From: Acanthococcus lagerstroemiae
Taxonomy: Eukaryota; Arthropoda; Insecta; Hemiptera; Eriococcidae
Direction: 5' to 3'
NCBI GenBank assembly: GCA_031841125.1
Contig: CM063106.1
Span: forward strand, 39,242,001-39,306,000
DNA length: 64,000 nt
The notes beneath the pieces were generated by a model. The model made no database searches, had not been told where the DNA came from, and saw nothing but the letters and a program-made list of their open reading frames with translations. Position numbers and translations under genes: made by a program. This document shows, piece after piece, positions 43,669 through 54,936 of this stretch. Numbering within the stretch: position 1 is the first letter of the stretch; the number at the start of each line of letters is the position of its first letter.

Positions 43669-46310
43669 TATGGTTGTTTTCCCAATTGGGGTTTCAATTT
43701 TTTTATGCCGAAAAATCCTAACTCTGTTTATTAGGTACCACTCTCTCAGGAAGAACCGACTTCATCATGAAGAACAAATTGTGGTGAAATTGCAAATTTC
43801 ACAACCCAGAATCCGAAATGAGCAACAAGGTCTCTGCTTTTCTGCTGGAAGGGGCAAACCATCAGCTCAGAGGAAAAGAGCGGGCAACGCACCATTTGCC
43901 ACCCAACGCTACAGGCCTGCTGGAACATTGAACTTTAACGAGGAATGAAACACACGTTATCCAAGTCTAGATGGTGAAACTGGAGGGAAAAAAATAGTTC
44001 AAGATGACCCGATTAAGCGTGATTTATTTTGCCAACGAAGGTCGTCGGTTCCTGCGAGAGTTATACGATTTCGGTGAGATAAGGTTATGTAAAACGAATT
44101 CCCTGAACGCCGATAATGACGGCGGCGTAAAACAAATCCGCCATTTAATGTCGATGAATTATAGCTAGATGGGAAAAAATACTCCAATTTACAATCACAC
44201 ACGAATTATTTATGTATAGGCACAGGATCGAAAATAGATATTTATGTAAACACATTTTACGCTTTCTGCGTATTCATCGATTTCTCGTAAAGCTGCAAAT
44301 TATGTGCAAATTTCAGTGAAAAATTTCAAGCGGCCTATGCTTTATGACAATTCAGTTACATATATGGATAGATACCACGTATTCGAATTCGAAATTGATC
44401 ACCCTGTTCCAAACAGGGCTAAGAAAAAGGGGAGAAGAAAAAAATGAACGTGTTCTCTGAAGTAGTTCGATTAACGTTGTTATAATTGGTTCACACACGT
44501 ATTGGGGTCATGTCGCAGTTTCCAGCCCGAAAATGCGCGTTAAATTTGATTTTAATTTCCCCCTTTACACTCATCGTGGAGTCTAAAGACGATAAAATGA
44601 CCCGAATTTCGGGGAACACATTTTTTAGAGCGAGAAGGGCTATTTAACATTAAATCACGGGGTTCGTTGAAAGACGAACGGTTACATGTAACTTGAAAGT
44701 TGTCACGTTGTGAAGGTGTTTGTACCCCCAATTTTAATAATATTAAACGATAAATGAGGCGAATGTTATTTCCATTTCAACGGCGAAATTGCCAATTATT
44801 TTACGTGCCTACCAAAAGGTTATTTTTTCTTTCGTGACTCGATTTTGAAACCGGCATGGTCACTTTATTTGCTGAGGAGCGAAGCTTTTCGAAAATGTTG
44901 CAAATCTGCTTCGGTTTTATTGATTGGATTATACGCGGAGTAAGAAAAATATTTTCAATTACACCAATCCTCTCCTTATGTTTCAATTTACGAAAATAAC
45001 GGATCCGCTTCATTTGTAATTTCGCTCACGTCGCAGTCTCCTTCAATTATGGGTATGATACCAATTTAAGAGGATTCTGGGGAACGTTGTACGAAAATTT
45101 TAATTTGTCGGTCGGCGAATTGCTTACTTTTGTCGAGATAGTTGAACGTTTCCTTCTTCCTCCTGTTCTTATTTTTTTAAGGATAGAAAAAATTTATTTA
45201 ACTTAAAGTACCTGCTCGCTTGTATACATTTTAAATGAATGCATTACGGTGTCTTCAAAACTTTGAATTCTGGTTTAGTTATCTCAGTTACCTTTGGAAA
45301 GTTTTAGCAAGGTTTTCGCGGTTGAGCATTTCATTTACATTACCAATTCCGATGATTGGCTGATGCGTAGTTGTAATGCGGATCTCCCTAGTTAACAATG
45401 GCATCGGAAGTTTTGTTAGAGGATACAAAAATTCAAGATTTAAAGTCAACAAGCAACAAAAAAAAGATAATGGTTCTACATGACTCTTATTAATTATAAT
45501 TGAAAGTAATTTCTCGTAGATTTCCAAAAATCTCGTAAATCTTATCTCTGAAATCTCTCAAGACGCTTTTTCACGACCTAGCTAAATTATTTTTCTTTTT
45601 TTCTCGAGGGGTAGGGAACATACCTCTGTACCCCATCACCATTTAGACACCACTGCCATTTAAGATGGAGTTTATGGATCATTCATGAAGAAATTTCACG
45701 GATTGATTGATTCGAAGGACTCATCCAAATCCTAGACCGGTCAGTTGAGGACTAATCGCCGATTTTCTACTTTCTGTAATGAAATTCTGTAAACTGCACG
45801 ACATTTCTCAGAAATCCGGCATAAAATTTTTGTTGGCAATTTAAAAACATAACTGGAGCGGGCGAAAATAAACGATTTTTCTGACCTGAACCCTTGAAAC
45901 CTGTCTGAAACCGAGAAACCACTCCCTTAAAACAGAGTAGATACAAAATTCGACTCTTTATAGACATTCAAAATCCGTCTCTTTCGACACGACTTTGTGG
46001 TCGAATTTGAGATTTTCTTCCAGCCCTGAGTATAACTGAGCGAAAGCCGTAACGCTCCCCCGACACGAATTCAGTGGTTGGCACTTGCTGGGCCCTGCTC
46101 AACTACAGTCTGCAGCAGTGTGGTTAATAGAAATTAGAAATTTCCACGTTCCCGACACGAAGCAAGATCAATGAGCACATGGCTGGAAGAAAATAAATTT
46201 CCATGGAAATGTCAACCATTGAACTGAATTGTCAAAATCATGAAGAGGAAAAACGGTGCTTACTCATTCATTTCGCCAACTGCGTGGATCTGACATTGGA
46301 AATTGACAAA
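43669..46310. other. No gene recognised
   Basis: The frame at 43664-43948 (+, 94 codons) starts at GTG and shows no motif. Minus-strand frames at 44801-45013 and 45288-45527 are similar. Composition is ordinary; no TIR pairs seen. Confidence 0.4.
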
Positions 46311-46313
46311 CAT

Positions 46314-46475
46314 GTGACCGTGCCCCAAGAAACGTGTATAGTGTCCAAGAACCTGCTTTCAAGAAAAATGAGTTTAGGCGACCAGGTCTCAAAAAACGTA
46401 CACTAAAACCTTTTGACTCATTCTTCTTGATAGCAGGTTTTAAGACACTATACACGTTTCTTGGGGCACGGTCAC
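46314..46475. repeat. 162-bp near-perfect hairpin with 60-bp arms
   Basis: The arm GTGACCGTGCCCCAAGAAAC and onward (46314-46373) has its inverted copy at 46416-46475. The outer 32 bases pair perfectly, and the whole 60 bases show about five mismatches. The loop is 42 bases. No flanking duplication is apparent. It could be a very small foldback element or a hairpin RNA source. The overlapping 60-67 codon frames are symmetrical by-products. Confidence 0.9.
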
Positions 46476-46639
46476 AAATTCGGCCCCTCTCTACTCATAT
46501 GTTTTTCGTATTTTGAACTTCAATATCTATAGCAGGGTATCACAAAAAATATTTTGAATTTGAGGGATGGAATAGAGGGATAAAACTTTGCAATACAGTG
46601 TGCAAAATTATTTGAGAAACAAATTGATGGCCTAACGCG

Positions 46640-46750
46640 AATGAAATTTCAAACGGAGCTTTACGTATAATTAATATGGTAGTTTGATTATCATGTAGTT
46701 ATTTGCATCCAAATAAAATGAGCGAAATTAGCTTTATTTAAATCCTGAAG
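46640..46750 (-). repeat. Dispersed repeat family C, copy 3 (first half)
   Basis: In reverse complement, TTTAAATAAAGCTAATTTCG then CTCATTTTATTTGGATG, GATAATCAAAC and CTCCGTTTGAAATTTCATTC match the first half of 8035-8240 and 47805-47955. Confidence 0.6.
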
Positions 46751-46826
46751 GAGGGGGGAGGTCAATAAATTTGTCTGATGTCATTTTGACTACAAGCCCT
46801 ACCTCAATGTCACTAAAGGGGGCTAT

Positions 46827-47065
46827 GAGCCTCTAACCTCTTTTCTATTTGCTCTCAACCCGACCACTGGAATCCGCCCTTTCGAGCATTACCTCAGAGA
46901 CGTCGAGAAGGCTGCTGGGGCTGTCTTAGTCCTCTTCTCTTCTTGCCGAAAACCCGGCCTAGGTCGAAATGTAGCGAGTTGCTACGTAGGCTCGAACCCG
47001 GGACCTCCGGATTCCGATACCAGCACGCTATCCACTCGGCCAACCAAACCCCACGAGCCTCTGAC
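46827..47065 (-). mobile_element. tRNA-derived SINE family A, copy 1
   Basis: On the minus strand the head reads GGTTTGGTTGGCCGAGTGGA (A box TGGCCGAGTGG) and about 40 bases later GGTTCGAGCC (B box), as in a tRNA Leu/Ser-like gene. A unique body of about 130 bases follows and an AAATAGAAAAGAG tail. Flanks GAGCCTCTAAC (46827-46837) and GAGCCTCTGAC (47055-47065) agree at 10 of 11 bases, a target duplication. The element itself is 46838-47054. A second copy is at 63497-63695. Confidence 0.88.
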
Positions 47066-47385
47066 TTGCTAAAATAGGTAAACTAGCATTTAACAGTCTC
47101 ACTTACATCTTTCAGTCTTTCTATTCGGCCACTGATTCTATTTTTGAGGTTGTTTCGAGCGTAACCCTGCCCCTGTAGCACCACAAGGGGTTATGACCTA
47201 AATATTAGTGCGGAACAAAAGTGGCAAATCTGAATTTTGCTCATTTATAAATACCTAGGTCGAAACTCCTTGTGACGTTGTAGTGGCAGGAGTTAAATTC
47301 AAGACAACATCAATAATAAAATGAACGGCTTAGAGAGAAAAACCAAAAGATGTGACTGAAGCTGTTATATGCTACTCTGCCAATT
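47066..47385. other. Spacer between two SINE-like elements
   Basis: AT-rich, with a GTAGCACCACAAGGGG word at about 47176. No feature recognised. Confidence 0.45.
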
Positions 47386-47389
47386 GTAA

Positions 47390-47760
47390 CAGGTCACCGA
47401 CCCTGCTGTCACTAGCATTCTGTGCCGCCACATATACCAAGACGAGAAAATTTAGGGGGTGAGAAAGAAGCGCGGTCCGGCTGTAGGACCCGAATTCAGT
47501 TTAACACTGGATGAGCGTTGGCTTGGTCGGATATCCCACAGCGGCCTTGGCAGGACAGCGTGAATTTAAATCAAGGAGAGGAGAAATGGGAGCCCGGGTC
47601 GGTCTCAAAATGTCCCTTCTGATCGCTGACGCAATTCTCGGAAGGGTAGTTTCCGGGGCCAGTGTTACACTGTTTGGGGAGCCACTTTGGCATGAGTGCA
47701 TCGCCATACGCTCCATCAATGGAGGTCACAGCTCGTTGTGGGCTGCATTATGATACGGGA
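47390..47760 (+). mobile_element. SINE-like family B, copy 2
   Basis: Matches copy 1 (15750-16030) from GTGCCGCCACATATACCAAG through GGACCCGAATTCAG and GAGCGTTGGCTTGGTCGG to CTCGGAAGGGTAGTTTCCGG, then continues into GGAGCCACTTTGGCATGAGT and GCATCGCCATACGCTCC, a 3' part that recurs inverted at 47956-48065. TGGCTTGGTCGG and GTGAATTTAAATC, about 45 bases apart, may be decayed A and B boxes. Confidence 0.65.
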
Positions 47761-47804
47761 TACTATCAGAGTAACATTAATAAAAACGGATATAGCGATG
47801 ACCC

Positions 47805-48245
47805 ATATACCCCTTGTCTTGTCAAGATATAAATAAAGGTAATTTTGCTCATTTACAAATATTTGGATGAAAATACTTATTATGTGATAATCAAACAACC
47901 TTTTGTTAGTTACGTGTAATAAAATTTCATTTGAAACTTCACGTGCTTTGGACCATCGATGATAGAGGGGTGTATGGCGATGCACGCGTGCTAGATTGGC
48001 TCCAAGACACTGCATCCCCCTATCCCGGAAACGCCTCGAACGGACCTGCATCAAAATAGGGGGAGTGCTTTGGACCATAGAAAAATTTTAATATCTTCAG
48101 CGAAATTTTGCACACTTCTTTTTATTTCCGAATGCAAATTTTTAGCCCTATCCGTCCTCTAAGTTTAATCTTTTTTTTTTTTGGCCATTTTCGTTTCACT
48201 CTAACCTATTGTACAACTCGAAAACTTCGCGACTGTAGAAGAATA
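47805..48245 (+). repeat. Dispersed repeat family C, copy 4, split by an insertion
   Basis: The first half (47805-47955) matches 8035-8150, the second half (48066-48245) matches 8140-8240 and 10424-10625. The break holds a 110-bp insertion flanked by a 14-bp duplication. Including 10424-10625, this is the longest visible version of the family, extending to GTTTCACTCTAACCTATTGT. Confidence 0.65.
47942..48079 (-). mobile_element. 5'-truncated SINE B copy with 14-bp target duplication
   Basis: GTGCTTTGGACCAT stands at 47942-47955 and again at 48066-48079. The 110 bases between, in reverse complement, read GGCGTTTCCGGGATAGGGGG, then GGAGCCAATCTAGCACGCGT and GCATCGCCATACACCCCTCT, matching the 3' part of family B at 47640-47715. 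The uninterrupted family-C copy at 8035 shows the site before insertion. Duplication length and 5' truncation fit LINE-driven retroposition. Confidence 0.75.
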
Positions 48246-48392
48246 TGGGGAAAACTTCGATTCAAATAAACCAAGAATTGGTAAAATAAGGTTTCAGCGA
48301 CTAAAATTGAAGGAGTCCTTATAGGTCGCAAAATATTTGAAAGGAAAAATGTTGACCTCGAGCTCCCCTAGGAAAAGTCAGTTTGGTAAACC

Positions 48393-48395
<3 letters not shown>

Positions 48396-48424
<29 letters not shown>
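48396..48424. repeat. 29-base A run
   Basis: The longest homopolymer in the window. It could be the tail of an old retroposon ending here (upstream 48245-48395 not recognised) or a simple expansion. Confidence 0.8.
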
Positions 48425-48426
<2 letters not shown>

Positions 48427-50050
48427 CAAATTTACGACAATAAAACTTAGGTAGGCCTATTTGAAAAATTAGGTCACTCGTTATTCAAATTACAAGCTGT
48501 CTTTTTCGGAATATCTCATAAATAAAGAATAACAACTAACTATAAAGGATACAAAGAAATGAAAGGCCCGAGGGTAATAAAATTTTTCCAGACTATTTAA
48601 AGTAAAGCTGCAAGACTGAAAATAAATGCGTATTCTCCCTAAAAATCTGCTATACACTATTTGTATGAAAGTCTTGCCCAACTTTAAACATTCGAATTCT
48701 GATTATATGATACAGAGAAAGGCCGCAGAAATCTTGACCACAATTATTTATTTTACTTCTTTTTTATATGCTTTTCGATGTGACAGGCTGCGAAAAGAAC
48801 TTTCTCGACGCAACTCGGCAGTTCCCTCCTAAAAGAGGCAAAGTGCGTTTTTATTACCGCTCGTATATAGAAAATGAAAATGCGATTTCAACAGCGGAGA
48901 ATGTGCCATGTGGAGTTCAGCCCGAACCAAAAAGTAAACTAACGGGCGACGACGAATTAAAGCGAAATCAGAGTCCTCAATTCCGGAATACGAGATCGAT
49001 ATCTGAAGGGTTGTACTGTGCAGGAAACTTTCAGATCCAACATACCATCTATGTACTTTGTTTTCGTTTGCGAGTAGTCAACTTGTCCAGGCTTTATTAG
49101 GCCTATCAGGTCTCTCCTCAAACTTGTGAACCTCGAATTATAATCTGCGTTTCTCAATCAATTGGCCGGTAATAGAAAGTCCTCTTAAGAATTACGAAAA
49201 CAGGAGGTCTCAAAATATGTTTATGCAAAGTTGACACTCGAGTAATTATTTTGGTAATTATTTCGAGTAACACGTGGCTTTCATTTTTCAAGTTCGTCTC
49301 AAAAGACTTACCCAATTTATTAAATTAGTAAGTTGGTTAGAGAGACAAAGTTACACATGATCTAATAAATTTTGGATGTTTTTTTCACCGAAAGTAAACG
49401 CATTCATGACCCGAAAATCTTATACTTTTGAGCTCCCTACCGTCGATTTATAATACAAACCATGGCAGGATAAAACTCGTGCACATGACAAACTTCTACT
49501 TTCGCCCACGCGTTCATACTTATACGTGACAAGAAGTAATATCGCATGGTGTAAGCTGACAACAGTACTGATGTATGATGTAGCATTTTTTCTATTTATT
49601 ATTCTAATGTCCGCGTGCCCCTGTTGGCGAGCACATTGCTGTTCGCACGAGGTTTCACATACGAACACATTTTTTGTCGCCCTTCATTCATCACGAATAA
49701 CGTTTCCGAAATACACGGAGCTTTAATTTCCCCGCTTTCAAAAATTTAGTCGTGCTTGCATCATCTGCCAGACAACTTTTTTTTTAATCTACCTCAATGA
49801 GCGAGCAAAATGATGAAAGCACGTCGTGGATTCGGAGAAACAGCCTGCCGTAATACACTGGCACCCTCAAAGATCTGATTCTGATTAAAAATATTCAACA
49901 TAGCGGGACTGAAAGTCTACAACCGAAGTCCAATCATGCCAACCGACGAAACATTTAAGGAAACTTGCAATACCACCAACATGACGATTCTGTCAGAAGT
50001 TTTTGTCAATATGTCGCAATATTTTGTGCAGATGCATTCACGAGGTGACC
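48425..50050. other. No gene recognised
   Basis: Frames at 48626-49100 (+) overlap in two phases and one reaches 110 codons, but show no motif. Around 48790-48960 the composition is less AT-rich, which makes an exon conceivable; the GTGACAG before GCTGCG at 48786 looks like a weak acceptor. I cannot support a gene. Confidence 0.35.
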
Positions 50051-50054
50051 TCCC

Positions 50055-50419
50055 CAGGGTTGCTACTTTTTTCGAGAATAATTTTCCACGACTTTCCCAG
50101 GTTTTCTAGGCTTATTTTTCTATTTTCCCATGACTTTTTCCTTCGAGTGGAGAAGGAGTTATGGATTTTGGCAAGACATTTCTTTTCTCATGATCCCAAT
50201 CATAACGCCAGCAAGAAAAAAGTATGTACAAGACTTTGATATTTTCTAAAGAGGGAAACCTTTTCCTTTTCTAAGCGTGATTATTCACTGATAATACGTT
50301 TTGATAGCATATACGTCATAAACCTAGGGAGAATCAAAATTCTAAGACTTTTCCATGACTTTTTCCTGACTATTCGAATTCCATGACTTTTCCAGTTTTT
50401 CCAGAAAGTGACAACCATG
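50055..50419. mobile_element. hAT-like MITE of the CCTGACTTTTCC type, copy 2
   Basis: Left end CAGGGTTGCTACTTTTTTCG; right end, reverse complement, CATGGTTGTCACTTTCTGGA. The interior repeats TTTTCCATGACTTTTTCC-like words on the right and GACTTTCCCAGG on the left, as in the element at 28168-28480. Flanks do not show a clean 8-bp duplication. Confidence 0.6.
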
Positions 50420-50439
50420 CCCTCAGACAGAAGAATTTT

Positions 50440-51480
50440 AATTTAAAGTACTTTAAAAACTGTTGACCAGTGGAAAAGTCTGACAGTCTCTCAAGTAAGT
50501 CAGCAGGAATTCAAGAAACCTTGAGTAGCTATTCCAAAGTCTTGAAAGTTTCATGCAAGTTTGGAGGAGTTTTACAGAGCCTTCAACCAGTCTTCAATAG
50601 TCCTTAACTATACTTCGGATAGAAGGAAACAGACGAATGACGATGAGTTTGAAAATTCTTAAGAGTCTTAGGAAGCCCTACTTTTGAAGAGTCGTAATCA
50701 GGTCCAAGAGAGTTTCAAAGTGTCTTAGGCAAGCCTAAGAGAGTCATAAAGAGACTCAAACGCATCTCAAGTAGTTTGGAAGAGTTTTATAGAGCCTTGG
50801 ACGAGGGCGGGAGGATCTTGAATGAGTATTGAAGAGTCACCGTTTAATAAGAGTTTTAAAACGTCTCGACCATGTCTTGAAGATTTTTAACCAAGTCTGG
50901 AAGAGTTATATGCGAGTTTCTGACTAGTTTTATCGAGCTTTAAACAAGTCGGAAATGCTGTAAAGAGTTTGAAACAAGTCTAGGAATGTATCAAATTCTT
51001 GAACTAGAACTAAAAAGTCCCAAATAGTCTTCGGGACAGGCTATATCTCCCGAAGAGGAAGAACTGAATAGTATATTGTGGTGAACTTGAAAAATCCTCT
51101 AAAAATGTACCCATTCTAGAATCTAGCGGGTTGAAAAAATCTGTTTACATACTTTGAAAGCTACTTAATAAAAATACTAGTTGATAGCATAAACGAACAA
51201 ATATCAAGTATCACTTCTTTCGCTTCTCACTCAATAAATATGAATGACCCAAGTATCTAAGTCAGAGTGTAAAAACTGTTCATTCCTACACATTTTAAGC
51301 TGCTCCTGATAATATTTTCCTTTGGATTTTCCGCTACTCCTTGCAAGGAGAAATACTTCTAGAATGTATCGAACCACGAACCCAGTTGAAAAGTCTTACA
51401 GAATTTTAAACAAGTTTGCAAGAGACTTGAAGGGTGTTGAAGAATATTAAACAAACATAGAAAAGTATTGTAAACAAGGA
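50440..51480. repeat. Degenerate GAGTCTT minisatellite, left part
   Basis: Words such as AAGAGTCTTA, AAGTCTTGAA, GAAGAGTTTTA and CAAGTCTGGAA recur every 20-30 bases without long exact identity, especially 50460-50960 and 51370-51480. The pattern resumes at 52290. This looks like an old short-unit array decayed by substitution. Confidence 0.5.
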
Positions 51481-52290
51481 AAAGTCGCGGACGCTATGGT
51501 AAAATCGGACAAATAACTGTTTTTTAACATTCAATTTGCTATAACTCGACCCCAATGCCAAATAATTTACCTTGCTTCAATCACTTGAAACTGGAGAGTT
51601 TGTCATTCGAAACCGTGTTCAATTTGGGAATTTTGAATATTTTTTCCTTATGACATGGGACATTGAAAATATAGATACGCTGTAGCGTCGAAAATATTTT
51701 GGTATTGAATAATAACGAAACATACTGGTGCCTGATGAATATCACCAGGTGCAGAATTTTATTGGTTTCCACATGAGACCAAGAAGTTGTCAGTAGCTAG
51801 AAGAAGGTAATGTGGCTGTTGGAAGGTGACACGCAAGTGGAGTGGGTAATGGTGATAGTATGAGATATAATACACCATATTTGTAAAGTTTTTGAATTCA
51901 AAAACTGATGAAAAATCTCCTAGCTGAAAGTTATGCTAACAACTTTTTCAGGTAGAGTAGATGGAAAATTTTTCATCTCTTCGGAATGAATTACTGGTGC
52001 TAGAAAAACTGAATCTACTCAAAAAACATCAATTAAAAAAAGAAAAAATGCTTGAACATAGCAAAGTTGTCCAGACGTACCCCGAATTTAAAAACTCGTT
52101 TTTTTTTGTTTTTTTTTCTTCCAAATTCACCAAAATATTGGATTTTCACCGTATAAGACTGTTTCTAAAAAATAAAAATACGCAAAGAAGTTTTCTCTTC
52201 CAAAAAAAGGTCTTCTAAAATTGTAAAGTCGAAACTCCCCACACTATTCCAAAAAAAAAAAAAAAAAAATGTCCGACTTTATTCCAAATT
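51481..52290. other. ~800-bp segment splitting the GAGTCTT array
   Basis: This stretch lacks the flanking repeat words. It contains a short A-rich plus frame (51961-52218) and an A run at about 52252-52269. Weakly similar words near the two ends (GGTAAAATCGGACAAATAAC on the left, GGAATAAAGTCGGACATTTT in reverse complement on the right) may be decayed inverted repeats. Confidence 0.35.
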
Positions 52291-52560
52291 TACGGCTTTG
52301 AAAGTATTGAAGAAGTATCTTATAGAAATTTAGCGAGTCTTAACTCTGAAATAGTTACGCCGTCTCGAACAAGTTTTCAATTAACTTTACGAATCTTGAA
52401 AAGTTTTTACGAGTACTAAGAAAGAGTCTACGCGAGTCTTGAACTGTCTCAGCAAGCCTTCAACAAGTTTGGAAGAGCATTCAAAAGTCTTACGCAAGTC
52501 TCACTGTATCTTAAACAAATTGGGAGGAATGCTTCTTAAAGTACCTAGAAGGAAATGTGT
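52291..52560. repeat. Degenerate GAGTCTT minisatellite, right part
   Basis: Continues the pattern of 50440-51480, with GCGAGTCTTAACTC, GAAAGAGTCTACGCGAGTCT and GTCTTACGCAAGTCT-type words. Confidence 0.5.
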
Positions 52561-53860
52561 TTAGAGAATGTATTACTTTCGACGGCCGATAAAGAAAGCA
52601 AACCAGAACAAGGAACCTTTTCTTTGCTAGTGCCGAAGTAACGAAGGATAAAAAATCAATTTACGAACGCCCGAGACCAATTTACGATTACATCAACCCT
52701 TATAACCTTGCCTTTGTTCTAACACTAACTGGATGTAGATAAGTTCAGAACCATATAGTTTTTGCTTAATGTAGTAACAGCCCAGAATTTCAGGAAAATA
52801 AAAACGGAACATGGAGTGATTGCCAAAACGTATAAATATCATTCTTAACCAACATCGGGAAACCATTTTATCCTTATCGTTTGAAAATAATACTCCTATT
52901 TTTCCTCTCGCGTATATTGGTCAAAATATGAACGGATATTACAGATTTGCTGGCAGGATGCTCGCAGTACAGTACGTGTCGGAACCTATGCTTGAACTGT
53001 TTACAACCTTACATCATTTATAGCTTTTACCACCAAAATAGAGGCGATTTAGAAAGTGTTAAATTACTTCACCGAACCTACAAGCCGCTTATGTAATAAT
53101 AATACATTTTACGGGCTTTGATATGTTAAATGGGTAACATAGCAAAAGAAGGAAAGGTGAACTGAGGCGACTTTGAGGTAAAAGTAATGAATTTTCTGTC
53201 TGAAAGTGACGAAAGGAGTTTAGAATATTATGATGGGCAAACTAAAGTATATTATTCCTCCTCAAAATAACATGAAAAATTCCAGCGTGTACTTGAAATT
53301 TCCGTGAAAAATAAGTTAAAAAATGTTGATAGCAATATCAGCTAGATTGTACCGGAATACCTTCAGCAGTTTTCGAACGAAATATTATTTATTCAGTACC
53401 TACCAGAGGCGATCAACGGCATATAGCAGACGTTTGTGAGGTTTTAGACGAACAAATATTGATAAGCCATTAAAAAGAAAAGAAAGAAAACACGAGCCTA
53501 CAAGCTAAAGATATCAACCAATTTGCCACCCACTCGGATTGGTACTGGTTAAGACTTAATAAAACTATGCTGAAATTAATGGGTAAACAGTAGATGTCAA
53601 GCATTACACGTGGAATGACTCGATTGGAAGAAATTTTGAAGAGCCAGGAAATATAAATGAAAGTAACTTTCCAAAGTGAGTTAAGTTCATCTTCATAATT
53701 TTCGAGTCAAGAGAGGCATGTAGTGGTAGAAGTGGGATATACTATACATATGCCTAGTAAAGTCACATGTCTGGAAACCATACGCCTCACGCCTAAATTA
53801 CAAGAAAAATTATTTTCCAAACTGCTCCAAGTTTATGAATGCGTGTTTATGTTACAGTGA
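52561..53860. other. No gene recognised
   Basis: A 67-codon plus frame (52820-53023) begins with TTG and shows no motif. The rest is AT-rich without repeats. Confidence 0.45.
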
Positions 53861-53866
53861 AAGTTG

Positions 53867-54920
53867 ATAATTCAGGGAATGTCGACAATAATTAGTGATT
53901 ATCGACATGGACGGACTGTTTCAGTTAAAGTTGATAATATAAATATTTTTATGAACATTAACTAGGTATTGTGTATATTAACTAGTGACTATAGATAATC
54001 GATAACGGCGCGTAGTGAAAGTTGATAATTATCAGACAATATCAGATTTCCCAGGTTTCAATGCATTGTAGTATCATAAAAACAAATCTCACATTTCTGA
54101 TGCGTCATTTCTTATTCGTAAATTGCTTAAAAAAGTATTGCTATTTCTTCTTCTTTTTTGTGCGACACTTTAGTAGTGACATGACAAAGAATCTTGTGAA
54201 TTTTATGAGAAATTTTCAGTTTTTCTAACTTGTTCATAACAAAGGGTGGCCAAAAATGGATTAGCACTGTATCCATCTTTGGACAGGTTGCTGGCCAAAG
54301 ATGGTGAAATCATTAAATTCGAGACCCTCACTTGGCCATGCCTCTTAATTAATGAAAAAAGGAGTAAAAACCGATTTTTTCAATCAAAATCCGTTCTAAT
54401 ACTATGAATGATTAGAAAAATACATTGCCTAGTGCAATTACCGGCTGGAAGTGTTCGTATGACAATTTTTCCAATTGCTGGATTTTTAAGAGTTTTGATA
54501 AGAAATCACTGAAGTTTTGAAGTCCGCCACAGATCAATCTTTTTAAAAAGAATAATGGGTGACGTAAACTTGAAAGTACAACACACCATACACATGGCAG
54601 TTTTCACTGATTTCATAGTGCAAAAATCACATTCCCAGTGTTATCTCGTCCTTATTTGCTAGCAGATTTATGAGACACCTGGCCAAAGATGGTACCCTGG
54701 CCAAAAGTGGATGATTTATCCTGTACAAATAATGACCAAATCTCTCTTTTTTACCTTTTCCACGACGCGATAAATATTTTTTCAACTTGCACTACGCGCT
54801 GTTAGCGATTATCGATAATCACTAGTTAATGTACACAATACCTTTTAAATTATCAACTTAAACTGAAACAGTCCGTCAATGTCGATAATCACTAGTTATT
54901 GTCGATATTCCCTGAATTAT
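53867..54920. mobile_element. Long-TIR element with ~160-bp inverted repeats
   Basis: The left arm (53867-54030) starts ATAATTCAGGGAATGTCGAC and continues through GTGATTATCGACATGGACGG, CTGTTTCAGTTAAAGTTGAT, GGTATTGTGTATATTAACTA and GCGCGTAGTGAAAGTTGA. The right arm (54783-54920), read in reverse complement, repeats these in order with about 90% identity by eye and one ~15-bp indel. CAGGG-type tips and flanking AATT on each side are visible, but AATT is palindromic and could be part of the arms. The 750-bp interior has no transposase frame and contains four copies of the word GGCCAAA(G/A)(A/G)TGG. Confidence 0.85.
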
Positions 54921-54936
54921 GTGACATTTACATACA

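Noticed and set aside
46975..47054. A second tRNA Leu/Ser-like gene on the minus strand
   Set aside because: It is the head of the other SINE A copy, with body, tail and target duplication.
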